Source: Hymenobacter psoromatis
GTDB lineage: Bacteria; Bacteroidota; Bacteroidia; Cytophagales; Hymenobacteraceae
NCBI GenBank assembly: GCA_001596155.1
Contig: CP014771.1
Location: 2,418,001 to 2,482,000, forward strand
Reading direction: 5' to 3'
DNA length: 64,000 bases
Shown here: positions 42,262 to 51,561 of the stretch, one piece after another
Layout: every line of letters starts with the position of its first letter
Position numbering within the stretch: position 1 is the stretch's first letter
The notes under the pieces: generated by a model
Database searches by the model: none
What the model was told of the DNA's origin: nothing
Seen by the model: the letters and a program-made list of their open reading frames with translations, nothing else
Translations under genes and position numbers: made by a program

Positions 42262-44898
42262 ATGAAGATTATTGACCTGCGCACCATGCGCGGCCCGAGC
42301 TACTGGTCGGTGAAGCACTACCGACTCATTGTATGTAAAGTCGATTTACAAAAATTTGCCGGCGAGTGGAGCAATACCCTGGCGGGTTTTGCCGACCGCC
42401 TGACGGCCTTGCTGCCCGAGATTGGGCAGCCACACGAGCTAAGCCAGCACTCCAGCAAGCAGCTGGCCAAGCACCCGCCCCTCACGCGGGAGCAGCTGGC
42501 CGACGGCGAGCCGCTGGGCCACGTTATGCAACACGTGGCGCTGGAGCTGCAGCGCCGGGCCGGCATGCCGGTGTTCTGGGGCAAGAGCTACCCGGCCCGC
42601 GAAGAGGGGGTAGAGTACGTAGTATTTGCCTACCAGGAGGAGCGCGCCGGCCGCTATGCCGCCCAGGCCGCCGTGGAGCTGGTGGAGGCGCTGGCCAACG
42701 GCGAAGAATTTGACCTCAAGCCCGTTATCGACGAGCTGCACGACATTCGGGAGGAAGAGTTTTTTGGCCCCAGCACCTGGAGCATCGTGGCGGAGGCCGC
42801 CTCGCGCAACATTCCGTATATCCAGCTGAAAAACAGCAACATCATTCAGCTGGGCTACGGTGTGAACCAGCGCCGCATCTGGGCCACTACTACCAACCTC
42901 ACCTCGCACGCGGGCGTGGAGGTGGCCGGCAATAAGAACCGCACCAAGGCCATGCTGGAAGACGGCGGCGTGCCGGTGCCGCGCGGCACCACGGTGTATT
43001 CGGAAGATGGCCTGCGCGACGCCATTGAGGAGCTGGGCTTTCCGCTCGTGACCAAGCCGCTCGACGGCAACCACGGCAAGGGTGCCACCATCCGCATCAT
43101 GAACTGGGAAGATGCCGTGGCGGGCCTGAAAGCCGCCAAGGAGTACTCGCGGGCCGTGATTGTGGAGCAGTTCGTGGAGGGCGACGACCACCGCCTGCTG
43201 GTGGTGAACGGCAAGCTCATCGCGGCCGCCCGGCGCACGCCGGCCGCCGTGACCGGCGACGGGCAGCTCACCATTCAGCAGCTCATTGACCAGGTGAATA
43301 CGGACCCGCGGCGGGGGGTAGGGCACGAGAAGGTGCTCACCGCTATCAAGGCCGACCAGCACACGCTCGATATTCTGAAGGGCCGCGACCTGAGCCTCGA
43401 CTCGGTGCTGCCGGCCGGCGAAACGCTATACCTCAAGAGCACCGCCAACATCAGCACCGGCGGCACGGCTACCGACGTAACCGACCTCGTGGACCCCTAC
43501 AACGTGCTGCTGGCCGAGCGCGTGGCCGGCATCGTGGGCCTCGACATTTGTGGCATCGACATGCTGACCAGCAACATCGCCATTCCCCTGAACCAGACGC
43601 GCGGCGCGGTGATTGAGGTAAATGCCGCGCCCGGTTTTCGGATGCACATCGCGCCTACCGAGGGCCTGCCGCGCAACGTGGCCGCGCCGGTCGTGGACAT
43701 GCTGTTCCCGCCCGGCAGCATGGCCCGCATTCCCATTATTGCCGTCACGGGCACCAATGGCAAGACCACGACCACGCGCCTCATCGCGCATCTGGTGGCC
43801 AGCATAGGCTATAAAGTGGGTTTCACGACTACCGACGGCATTTACATTCAGGGCGTGCAGCTGCAAAAAGGCGACTGCACGGGCGGCCAAAGCGCCGAGT
43901 TCGTGCTGCGCGACCCCACCGTGAACTACGCCGTGCTCGAAACGGCGCGCGGCGGCATGCTGCGCTCGGGCCTGGGCTTTCACACCTGCGACATCGCGGT
44001 GGTGACCAACGTGGCCGCCGACCACCTGGGCCTGCGCGACATCCATACCGTGGAGGAAATGGCGGCCGTGAAGGGCGTGCTGCCCCGCACGGTGCGCAAA
44101 AACGGCTGGGCCGTGCTCAACGCCGACGACGACTTGGTGTATGAGATGGGCCGCAATCTGGAGTGCCGGGTGGCCTATTTCTCCATGAATGAGCATAATC
44201 CGCGCATTCAGGAGCACGTGGAGGCCGGCGGCGTGGCGGCCGTGTACGAAGAGGGCTACCTCACTATTTACAAAAACTCCTACAAGCTGCGCATCGACCG
44301 GGCGGCCGAGTTCCCGGTCACGCTGGGGGGTAGGGCCACGTTTAACATCGAAAACGCGCTGGCCGCCGCGCTGGCAGGCTACCTGGCGGGCTTCGACAAG
44401 GATGCGATTAAAACCGCCTTCCGCACCTTTATCCCTTCGGCCACCAAAACGCCGGGTCGCATGAACGTGTACAAGTTTCCGCGCTTTGAGGTGATTGTGG
44501 ACTACGCCCACAACACGGCCGGCATCACGCGCTTCGCCGAGTTTATGGACGCCACCACGGCGACCCGCAAGATTGGGGTAGTATCGGGCCTGGGCGACCG
44601 GCGCGACGAAGACACGCTGGGCTTTGCCCGCATCGCGGGCCGCATCTTCGACGAAGTAATTCTGCGGCAGGACCGCGACCTGCGCGGCAAAACCGCCGAG
44701 CAATTGCGCGAGATTATGACCCGCGGCCTACGCCTCGACAAGCCTGACTTGCCGATTACTTACATCGAAAACGAGCTGGCCGCCATTGACCACGTGCTAG
44801 CTACCGCGCCCGACGGCGCGGTGGTGGTGCTGCTGACGGAGGATATCGCCAGCGTGCTGCGCAAGCTCGATGCGTTTGAGGCGGAATCGGGCTCCTGA
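42262..44898 (+). CDS. cphA: Cyanophycin synthetase
   Basis: 878 residues from ATG 42262 (MKIIDLRTMRGPSYWS is the family start; the upstream 49 codons look non-coding). N-terminal domain, ATP-grasp domain (about 200-480, NKNRTKAMLEDGGVPVPRG, KPLDGNHGKG, VEQFVEGDDHRLLVVNGKL, VIEVNAAPGFRMH), and a Mur-ligase-like domain with GTNGKTTTT at about 495-503 and VDYAHNTAGI. It polymerises Asp and Arg to a storage polypeptide without a ribosome. The usual partner cyanophycinase is not next to it in the window. Confidence 0.94.
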   Translation: MKIIDLRTMRGPSYWSVKHYRLIVCKVDLQKFAGEWSNTLAGFADRLTALLPEIGQPHELSQHSSKQLAKHPPLTREQLADGEPLGHVMQHVALELQRRAGMPVFWGKSYPAREEGVEYVVFAYQEERAGRYAAQAAVELVEALANGEEFDLKPVIDELHDIREEEFFGPSTWSIVAEAASRNIPYIQLKNSNIIQLGYGVNQRRIWATTTNLTSHAGVEVAGNKNRTKAMLEDGGVPVPRGTTVYSEDGLRDAIEELGFPLVTKPLDGNHGKGATIRIMNWEDAVAGLKAAKEYSRAVIVEQFVEGDDHRLLVVNGKLIAAARRTPAAVTGDGQLTIQQLIDQVNTDPRRGVGHEKVLTAIKADQHTLDILKGRDLSLDSVLPAGETLYLKSTANISTGGTATDVTDLVDPYNVLLAERVAGIVGLDICGIDMLTSNIAIPLNQTRGAVIEVNAAPGFRMHIAPTEGLPRNVAAPVVDMLFPPGSMARIPIIAVTGTNGKTTTTRLIAHLVASIGYKVGFTTTDGIYIQGVQLQKGDCTGGQSAEFVLRDPTVNYAVLETARGGMLRSGLGFHTCDIAVVTNVAADHLGLRDIHTVEEMAAVKGVLPRTVRKNGWAVLNADDDLVYEMGRNLECRVAYFSMNEHNPRIQEHVEAGGVAAVYEEGYLTIYKNSYKLRIDRAAEFPVTLGGRATFNIENALAAALAGYLAGFDKDAIKTAFRTFIPSATKTPGRMNVYKFPRFEVIVDYAHNTAGITRFAEFMDATTATRKIGVVSGLGDRRDEDTLGFARIAGRIFDEVILRQDRDLRGKTAEQLREIMTRGLRLDKPDLPITYIENELAAIDHVLATAPDGAVVVLLTEDIASVLRKLDAFEAESGS

Positions 44899-44920
44899 TT
44901 TCGGGGTCCTGGCTAAGACG

Positions 44921-45025
44921 TTTGTCATTGCGAGCAAAGCGAAGCAATCGCACCTGAACGATGGACGCACGACTGGCGTGAGTGTCGTTCAGGTGCGATT
45001 GCTTCGCTTTGCTCGCAATGACAAA
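44921..45025. repeat. Intergenic palindrome, family C copy 4
   Basis: TTTGTCATTGCGAGCAAAGCGAAG... with its reverse complement ending GCTCGCAATGACAAA; inner arms CAATCGCACCTGAACGA are also perfect. It lies after cphA. Confidence 0.88.
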
Positions 45026-45070
45026 CCATTAATGACAGCCGATTAACAATCAACAACCAACTTCCCACCC

Positions 45071-46885
45071 ATGAACTACCTCGCGCAAGTTGCCCTGGCG
45101 GCCGTTGCCTTAGGGCTGGCGGCCTCCTGCCAGTCGTCTTGAACCTCCTCCGAAAAGGCTGCGGCCGACACCGCCGCCAGCGGCCCCAATAAGGACCTGA
45201 ATGGCCTGTTCGGGCAATACTGGGACAAGCAGTCGCGGCTGGACCCGCTGGCCGCGACGGGGCAGGGCGACAGCCGCTACAACGATATTTTGCCCAACGA
45301 CCAGACCCAGGCGTGGCGCGACACGCTCGGCGCGTTCTATAAGAACTACTTGGGGCGGCTGGAGAAATACGACCGCAACGCGCTGGACGACAACGATAAA
45401 ATCAGCTACGACATCTTCCAGTACGAGATGCAGCAGCGGCTGGCGGGGCTCAAGCTGAACACCTGGATGCTGCCGTTTCAGCAGTTTTGGGGCCTACCCC
45501 TCACGCTGGGGCAATACGGCTCGGGGCAGGGCAATCAGCCGTTTAAAACGGTGAAGGATTACGACAACTGGCTGGGGCGCATCCACGGCTACACGCTGTG
45601 GGCCGACTCGGCCATTGGCAATTTTCGGCGCGGGATGCGGGCGGGGGTAGTGCTGCCCCGAGCGCTGGTGGTGAAGATGATTCCGCAGATGCGCGGCAAG
45701 GACATTGTGGTGACGGACCCCAGCAAGTCGCTCTTTTATGGGCCGATTAAAATGCTGCCCAAGGACTTTTCGGACGCCGATAAGCAGCGCATTACGGCGG
45801 CGTATAAAAAGGCGATTATGACCGAGCTAGTGCCGACTTACCAGAAGCTGGGTAATTTTCTGGAGAAGGAATACCTGCCCAAATCGCGGGCCACGAGCGG
45901 CATTGCGGCCGTGCCGGGCGGTCCGGCCATGTACACCTACGACGTGGCGTACTGGACCACGACCAGCCGAACGCCCGCCGAAATCTACCAGACCGGCCTC
46001 TCGGAAGTGGCCCGCATTAAGGGCGAGATGGAGAAGGTGAAGGCGCAGGTCGGCTTCAAGGGCGACTTGCCGGCGTTCTTCACCTACCTCAAAACGGACA
46101 AGAAATTCATGCCCTACAAGTCGCCGAAGGAGGTGCTGGACGCCTTCCGCAAGATTCAGGCGACCATTGACCCGAATTTGAAGAAGATGTTTGGGCACAC
46201 ACCCAAGACGCCGTTCGAGATTCGGCAGACCGAGAAATTCCGCGAAGCTTCGGCCTCGGCCGAATACAACCCCGGCTCGCCGGACGGCACGCGGCCGGGC
46301 ATCTTCTACGTGCCGATTGCCGACGCCACGAAGTTCAACACCACTTCGGGCATGGAATCGCTGTTTTTGCACGAGGCCATTCCGGGCCACCACTACCAGA
46401 TTTCGTTGCAGCAGGAAAACCAGGAGCTGCCCAAGTTCCGGCAGTTTGCCTGGTACGGCGCGATGGGCGAGGGCTGGGCGCTCTACTCCGAAAGCCTGGG
46501 TAAGGAGCTGGGCCTCTACACCGACCCTTATCAGTACATGGGCGCGCTGGGCGACGAGATGCACCGCGCCGTGCGCCTGGTGGTGGACACCGGCCTGCAC
46601 TCGCGCAACATGACCCGCGAGCAGGCCATCAAGTACATGATGGACAACGAGCCCATCAGCGAGGACGGGGCCACGGCCGAGATTGAGCGCTACATGGCCA
46701 TTCCGGGCCAGGCGCTGAGCTACAAAACCGGCCAGCTCAAAATCCGCGAGCTGCGCACCCGCTACGAAAAGGCGCTGGGCAGCAAGTTCAAGCTCAGCGA
46801 CTTCCACGATGAGCTGCTGAAAGACGGCGTGATGCCGCTGGCCGTGCTCGAAAAGAAGATGGACGCCTGGGCGGCGAAGCAGTAG
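45071..46885 (+). pseudogene. DUF885 family lipoprotein, premature TGA at codon 24
   Basis: From ATG 45071 the frame reads a lipoprotein signal MNYLAQVALAAVALGLAASC, then QSS and an in-frame TGA (45140-45142), then continues open in the same frame to 46885 with a full DUF885 protein. The body has the zinc motif LFLHEAIPGHHYQ and GEGWALYSES, as in this putative metallopeptidase family. Starting at the next internal ATG (45290) would drop the lipid anchor and about 50 residues. So the copy is either a fresh pseudogene, a sequencing error, or a case of readthrough. Confidence 0.75.
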
Positions 46886-47012
46886 GGTGCGGGGCTTGCC
46901 CCCGCCCGTCGTTGAACGAAACCGGGTCCATCGCTGAACGACTCGCGCCGGTTTCGTTCAACGATGGACCCGAACTGTTCAACGACGGGCGGGGGCAAGC
47001 CCCGCACCCTAC
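46882..47012. repeat. Palindrome family G copy 1, supplies stop codons
   Basis: GTAGGGTGCGGGGCTTGCCCCCGCCCGTCG and its reverse complement, with GTTTCGTTCAACGATGG-type inner arms. Its TAG ends are the stop codons of the DUF885 gene on the plus strand and of the MBL gene on the minus strand. Probably a two-way terminator. Other copies: 48329-48414 and 50040-50158. Confidence 0.85.
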
Positions 47013-47962
47013 TTTTTCCGCAGCAGCGCCACCAAACCCACCACCGCGCCGGCCACGGCCAGCGCTTTGAGCCAGGGGCTCACCAGCGGCGGCGGCACCG
47101 AGCGCACGCCGCTGGCATCGGCTACAGCGGGCTCGTGGGCGTAGCGACCGATTTTGGGCCGGGCTTCGGTGTCGAAGTGGGTCGCCAGGTCGGCCAGCTG
47201 CTGGCGCAGCGCCTCGCCGTGCATGGCGAGGCCGTGGCCGGTGGCGGCCACCTCGGGCGCGAGGGCGAGCAGGGCGGCTACGGAGCGGCGGGCGGCGTCC
47301 CAGTCGGGCGTGAAGTAGGCGGGCGGGCCGTGGACCTGCTGCTTTTGGGTGAGGGTGGCGAGGGCCGACTCGCCGACGACCGTCGTGAAGGCATCGCCGG
47401 CCACGAGCACTTTATCCGCGTCGCGGAAGAACGAAACGTGGCCCGGCGTGTGGCCGGGGGTAGGGAGCCAGCGCCAGCCGGGCAGGCCGGGCACGGTGTG
47501 GTCGGCGGGCAGCGGCCGCACCCGCGCGCCGAAATCGTAGGGCTGCCGGGGGTAGAGAAACGAGCTCCAGGCCATGAGGCCGCCGCCCACCGTGGGGTCG
47601 GCCGGGGGGTAGGCCGAGCGGCCGGTGAGGTAGGGCAGCTCCAGCGGGTGGGCATATACGGGCACGTTGGGCCAGGCCTCCAGCAGCCCCGCAAGGCCCC
47701 CGGCGTGGTCGAAATGGCCGTGCGTCAGCAGAATGGCCGCCGGGGGGGTAGGGCCGAAAGCTTCGGCGGCGTGCTGCCGGATTTTGTCGGCTGAGCCGGC
47801 CAGGCCGGTATCAACCAAAACCCAGTCGCCACCGGGCTGGGCCGGGTCGGCGGCGGCGTAGTAGAGGTTCACGAACACGTCGCGCAGCGCGTGCAGGCCA
47901 GGCGCAACGGCCATGAAAGCGGGCGTGCTGGCCCGCGAAGCGTGGTTGGAAATCATAAGCAA
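47009..47962 (-). CDS. MBL-fold metallo-hydrolase with C-terminal membrane anchor
   Basis: 317 residues. LTHGHFDHAGG is the HxHxDH zinc motif, TPGHTPGHVSFF and LVAGDAFTT supply further ligands, ATGHGLAMHG the last His: glyoxalase-II/lactonase-like pattern. A single C-terminal hydrophobic segment LKALAVAGAVVGLVALLRKK looks like a tail anchor. An alternative ATG lies two codons in. Substrate unknown. Confidence 0.88.
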   Translation of the reverse strand: MLMISNHASRASTPAFMAVAPGLHALRDVFVNLYYAAADPAQPGGDWVLVDTGLAGSADKIRQHAAEAFGPTPPAAILLTHGHFDHAGGLAGLLEAWPNVPVYAHPLELPYLTGRSAYPPADPTVGGGLMAWSSFLYPRQPYDFGARVRPLPADHTVPGLPGWRWLPTPGHTPGHVSFFRDADKVLVAGDAFTTVVGESALATLTQKQQVHGPPAYFTPDWDAARRSVAALLALAPEVAATGHGLAMHGEALRQQLADLATHFDTEARPKIGRYAHEPAVADASGVRSVPPPLVSPWLKALAVAGAVVGLVALLRKK

Positions 47963-48119
47963 TGGGGCATAAGCTTTAGCTTGTGCGGGTTAAGTGGTGG
48001 AAAAGTTGCTATACGGCAATTGACAGGGGGTAGCGGCGCGCCCCGCACCCTGACTGGAAAATCGCGCTCAACAGGCAATCCGCACCCCGCCATCACCGCC
48101 CAGGCCGGCTACCCTAGCT

Positions 48120-48324
48120 GACTGCCCAAAAAGGGGAGTGAGTTGGGGTCCGACCCCAACTCACTCCCCTTTTTGGGCAGTCGGGCTCTCTTTTTGGGCA
48201 CCCAGGCTCCCTTTTTGGGCACTCGGGCTCCCTTTTTAGGGAGTTGGCTTCTCTTTTTAGGCAACTGACCTCCTAAAAAGGGGAGTGAGTTGGGGTCGGA
48301 CCCCAACTCACTCCCCTTTTTAGG
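48120..48324. repeat. Two long palindromes around a 24-bp tandem repeat
   Basis: A 63-base palindrome (GACTGCCCAAAAAGGGGAGT... centred near 48151) and a 53-base near-copy (48272-48324) flank four units of about 24 bases, each with GGCTCyCTTTTTrGGcA. The two palindromes share the core AAAAAGGGGAGTGAGTTGGG and GGTCnGACC. Read on the minus strand the 24-base units give repeated LPKKGAR-like octapeptides, but nothing else suggests coding. It makes up the main part of the 491-base gap 47963-48453; the rest holds a lone family H arm. Confidence 0.75.
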
Positions 48325-48328
48325 CAGT

Positions 48329-48414
48329 GGGGTGCGGGGCTGGCCCCCGCTCGTCGTTGCACGAGTCCCGCCCGAGATGTGCAACGACGGGCGGGGGCAA
48401 GCCCCGCACCCTAC
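48329..48414. repeat. Palindrome family G copy 2
   Basis: GGGTGCGGGGCTGGCCCCCGCTCGTCGTTGCAC and its reverse complement with a short loop. It lies just behind the 48.1-48.3 kb repeat field and ahead of the end of the sugar dehydrogenase gene. Confidence 0.82.
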
Positions 48415-48453
48415 CGCATTACCTCCGCAAATCGCGCTGAATAGTTTGCCCCC

Positions 48454-50037
48454 TCACTCCCGCGTGAGCCGCAGCACCTGGCTCACGCCCGCGCCCTGCA
48501 CCCGCACCAGGTACGAGCCGCCGCCTACCCCCCCTAGTTCGGCCCGCGTGCCGCCGGCCTGCTGGCTGGTCCGCACCACGCGGCCCAGCAGGTCGAACAC
48601 CGTGATGGCGTACGCGCCGGGGGGTAGGGCGGTGAGGTCGAGGGTGGCCGGGCCGCTGCCGCCGGGGTTGGGGTAAAGCTGGGCGCTGGCCGCCGCCTTC
48701 GCGGGGCTGGTGGCCAGGGGCGCGGCGGGCGCGGTGAGCTGGTAGATGGTGCCGCTCTGGTCATCGGAAATAAAGAGTCGGCCCTGCGGGTCCACGGCCG
48801 TATCGACGGGGCGGCCCCAGGCGCTGCCGAGGCTGAGGTCGGTGAAGCCGGCCACCAGGTCGGCTTGCGCGCCGGGCGTTTGGGTGGCGGCGTTCCAGGG
48901 AAAATACACGACCTTGTAGCCGGCCGGCGTGGTGCGGTTCCAGGAGCCGTGCAGGGCAATGACGGCCCCGTTGCTATACGCCGCCGGGAACTTGGTGCCC
49001 TGCAAAAACGTGAGGCCCAGCGCCGCCGAGTGCGCCGGAATGCCCTTGCTGATGCGCGTCATGGTAGCCACGGCCACGTGGCCGTCGCGGTTCCAGTCGT
49101 AGTCGCGGTCAAAGGGCATGTTGTCTGGGCCGGTGCTCGTGTCGGGGTTGGGGTTGAAAAACGGCCAGCCGTAGTTGGCCCCGTCGTTCACCTGCGTAAA
49201 CTCGTCGGGCGGGTGGTTGTCCACATACTCAGGAATAACCTGGCCGTACTTCCCCGAGCCGTCATCGAAGGGGTAGGGCGTGTTGTCGCGGTTGTTCACG
49301 GCCACCCACAGCGTGTTGGTGCCCGGCACGAAGGCCAGCCCTTCGGCATTGCGCAGGCCGCGGGCGAAGAGCCGGCGGCCGGTGCCATCGGCGTCATACT
49401 GATAAATGGCCCCGCGCACGGGGTCACTTTGCGTGTCGGAGAGGCAAGCGTTGCAGGTCGAGGCAATGCTCACGTAGAGCTTGTGGTTGGCGTCGAGGGC
49501 CAGGTTTTTGAGCGCGTGGGCGTAGCTGCCCATCAGCTCGGGCGTGCTGGCATCGGGCAGGCCCGTGATGATGACTTCGCGGTTTTGGCCCGTGAGGTCG
49601 CCGGCGTGCCACACGTAGCGGTTTATCTGGTTGCTCTCGCTGAGATACAAATACGTGGTGCTGCCAATGGTGTGAAACACCATATCGTGCGGGTTGCGCA
49701 GGCCCGCCACGAAATCTGTGACCACCGGCAGCCCGCCCGCGCTGCCCGGCCGCACCAGGCTCACCTTGCCCGCGCCGGGCTGCGACACCAGCACCCCCCC
49801 ATCGGGCGTAATGGCCATAAACCGCGCGCCCGGCACCCGCCCATACACCGCGATGGCGAAGCCGGCCGGCACTTGCAGCGTGCGCGGGGTATTGAAAGGC
49901 GCGCTGGCCAGCGCCGCCGGCACCGTGAGCGCCACGCTGGCCGGCGCGGGCAGCTGGGCGCGGGCGGGGCCAGCCAGCGCTAGGCCGAGGCCGAGGCCGA
50001 TTGCCAGCAGGAAACAGGGGTAGGGAATGGTTTTCAT
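48454..50037 (-). CDS. PQQ-dependent sugar dehydrogenase-like protein with type IX sorting domain
   Basis: 527 residues from ATG 50037. Signal peptide (about 1-28, ending PARAQ). Six-bladed propeller of the soluble glucose/sorbosone dehydrogenase family: LVSQPGAGKVSLV, GLRNPHDMVFH, GLRNAEGLAFVPGTNTLWVAVNNRD, DGANYGWPFFNP, GSWNRTTPAGYKVVYFPW, GRPVDTAVDPQGRLFISDDQSGTIYQL. The last 75 residues (LYPNPGGSGPATLDLTALPPGAYAITVFD...) are a type A sorting domain, so it is exported to the surface. Sugar oxidation is inferred. Confidence 0.87.
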   Translation of the reverse strand: MKTIPYPCFLLAIGLGLGLALAGPARAQLPAPASVALTVPAALASAPFNTPRTLQVPAGFAIAVYGRVPGARFMAITPDGGVLVSQPGAGKVSLVRPGSAGGLPVVTDFVAGLRNPHDMVFHTIGSTTYLYLSESNQINRYVWHAGDLTGQNREVIITGLPDASTPELMGSYAHALKNLALDANHKLYVSIASTCNACLSDTQSDPVRGAIYQYDADGTGRRLFARGLRNAEGLAFVPGTNTLWVAVNNRDNTPYPFDDGSGKYGQVIPEYVDNHPPDEFTQVNDGANYGWPFFNPNPDTSTGPDNMPFDRDYDWNRDGHVAVATMTRISKGIPAHSAALGLTFLQGTKFPAAYSNGAVIALHGSWNRTTPAGYKVVYFPWNAATQTPGAQADLVAGFTDLSLGSAWGRPVDTAVDPQGRLFISDDQSGTIYQLTAPAAPLATSPAKAAASAQLYPNPGGSGPATLDLTALPPGAYAITVFDLLGRVVRTSQQAGGTRAELGGVGGGSYLVRVQGAGVSQVLRLTRE

Positions 50038-50039
50038 GG

Positions 50040-50158
50040 GTAGGGTGCGGGGCTTGCCCCCGCCCGTCGTTGCACAGTTCATGCTCATTATGAAATAGTA
50101 TTGACTAACTCGTGCCTGGTTCGTTCAACGATGGGCGGGGGCAAGCCCCGCACCCTAC
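50040..50158. repeat. Palindrome family G copy 3
   Basis: TAGGGTGCGGGGCTTGCCCCCGCCC... with its reverse complement ending GCACCCTAC. The inner region holds TGCACAGTTCATGCTC and is less well paired than copy 1. Its right end supplies the TAG stop of the SMP-30-like gene. Confidence 0.82.
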
Positions 50159-51105
50159 CGCACGCCCCGCACGCGCATGGGCACCGTGAACACGGCCTCC
50201 GAAGCGGTGATGAACAGCGTGCGCATGTCGGCACCGCCGAAGCAGAGGTTGGCCGTCCAGGCAGCGGGCACGGCGAGGTGGGCCAGGCGCTGGCCGGCGG
50301 GGCTATAAATGGTCACGCCCTGGCCGGTGAGGTACACGTTGCCGCGCGCGTCGAGCGTCATCCCATCGGAGCCCTGCTCCACAAACAGGTGCTTGTCAAA
50401 CAGCTCGCCCTGCGGCCCCAGGCGGTAGCGGTAGGTTTTGCCGGCCCCGATGTCGGCCACGTACAGCAGCTTGCCATCGGGCGAGCCGATAATTCCGTTG
50501 GGCTTTTGCAGGGTTTTTTCCACCGCCACCGGCTGCGCGGCACCGGGCGCCAGGTAGTACACGTACTGCGCGGCGGGGCCGGCGTGGTCGGCGGGCCAGT
50601 AGTCGCGCTGGTAGTAGGGGTCGGTAAAATAGAGGCCGCCGTGGGGGCTGACCCACACGTCGTTGGGGCCGTTGAGGCGCTGGCCGTTCACCTTATCAAC
50701 CAGCACTTTTTCCTGGCCGCCGGGGCTGATAGACCAGAGCTGATTGTCCGCATCGGCGCAGGCGATGAGGTTGCCTTTCTTATCAAAATACAGGCCGTTG
50801 GACCGCCCGGCCGGACTCAGAAACACGCTCAGCTTGCCAGCCAGGTCATATTTCCAGATTTTATCGTTGGGCTGGTCGGTGAAGTAGATATTACCCTGCC
50901 GGTCCACGGCCGGCCCCTCGGTGAAGCTGAACTGCTTAGCCACCAAATGGGGGGTAGGCGCGCCCGCGAACAGCGCCCGACCGGCCGCCGACAGCGGCGC
51001 TTCGGCCGCGACGGGGGGGGTAGGGGCCTGGGCGTAGGCCATGCCCGGCAGCAGGCCGGCAAACACGCAAAACGCGGCCAGCAAAGGGCGAATTTTCAGA
51101 AACAT
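50155..51105 (-). CDS. SMP-30/gluconolactonase family protein, secreted
   Basis: 316 residues from ATG 51105. Signal peptide to about residue 26 (AYAQ). Propeller signatures FTEGPAVDRQGNIYFTDQPNDKIWKYD, RSNGLYFDKKGNLIACADADNQLW, LNGPNDVWVSPHGGLYFTDPYY, KPNGIIGSPDGKLLYVADI and DGMTLDARGNVYLT carry the metal-binding Glu, Asn and Asp positions. It may hydrolyse sugar lactones made by the neighbouring sugar dehydrogenase, in a two-step oxidation (inference from context). Confidence 0.88.
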   Translation of the reverse strand: MFLKIRPLLAAFCVFAGLLPGMAYAQAPTPPVAAEAPLSAAGRALFAGAPTPHLVAKQFSFTEGPAVDRQGNIYFTDQPNDKIWKYDLAGKLSVFLSPAGRSNGLYFDKKGNLIACADADNQLWSISPGGQEKVLVDKVNGQRLNGPNDVWVSPHGGLYFTDPYYQRDYWPADHAGPAAQYVYYLAPGAAQPVAVEKTLQKPNGIIGSPDGKLLYVADIGAGKTYRYRLGPQGELFDKHLFVEQGSDGMTLDARGNVYLTGQGVTIYSPAGQRLAHLAVPAAWTANLCFGGADMRTLFITASEAVFTVPMRVRGVR

Positions 51106-51167
51106 ACAAAGCATGAATAAGGACTGATAACGGCTGACAGGTGGCAATTGAGCAGTCAGTCAAAAGT

Positions 51168-51228
51168 ACAGGTATAAAAAGAACGTCATTCCTCGGCAAA
51201 CTCGGAAGGACGTTCTTTTTATACCTGT
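51168..51228. repeat. Family A-like hairpin, shortened
   Basis: ACAGGTATAAAAAGAACGTC (51168-51187) is exactly reverse-complemented at 51209-51228. The inside CATTCCTCGGCAAACTCGGAAG keeps part of the family A arm on one side only. It is a decayed or trimmed family A copy, still a strong terminator-like stem. Confidence 0.75.
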
Positions 51229-51305
51229 TTACTTCTGCCCGAGTAATTACCGCGCGGCAGCCGAACCATCTGGCCGCGAATGGCGAATATTACGCAACTT
51301 ATACA

Positions 51306-51518
51306 CTGCTGTTACGCACGGCTTATCGCCCTCCGCGTCAACCTCACCCCCTAACCCCCTCTCCTGCGGAGAGGGGGAACTAGCTCTAGCCTAGTTTTAA
51401 ATTGTAAATCAATTACTTAAACTAGAATTAGAGCTAAAAACTAGTCCCCCCTCTCCGCAGGAGAGGGGGTTAGGGGGTGAGGTTGACGCGGAAGGCGATA
51501 AGCCGTGCGTAACAGCAG
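51306..51518. mobile_element. MITE-like element copy 3 (213 bp)
   Basis: Perfect ends CTGCTGTTACGCACGGCTTA and the reverse complement, continuing into a family B palindrome (CCTCACCCCCTAACCCC... / ...GGGGTTAGGGGGTGAGG). Flanked by a perfect 7-bp repeat TTATACA (51299-51305 and 51519-51525). The inside differs from copies 1 and 2, so the ends have been combined with two different palindromic cores. It fills half of the 456-base gap ahead of the DoxX gene. Confidence 0.8.
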
Positions 51519-51561
51519 TTATACACCCTCGCCGCCGCAAAGATGCGGCCCGCCTTTGCTT

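Noticed and set aside
48109..48384. Minus-strand frame with LPKKGAR repeats
   Set aside because: Made wholly of the two palindromes and the 24-bp array; no sign of coding beyond a period divisible by three.
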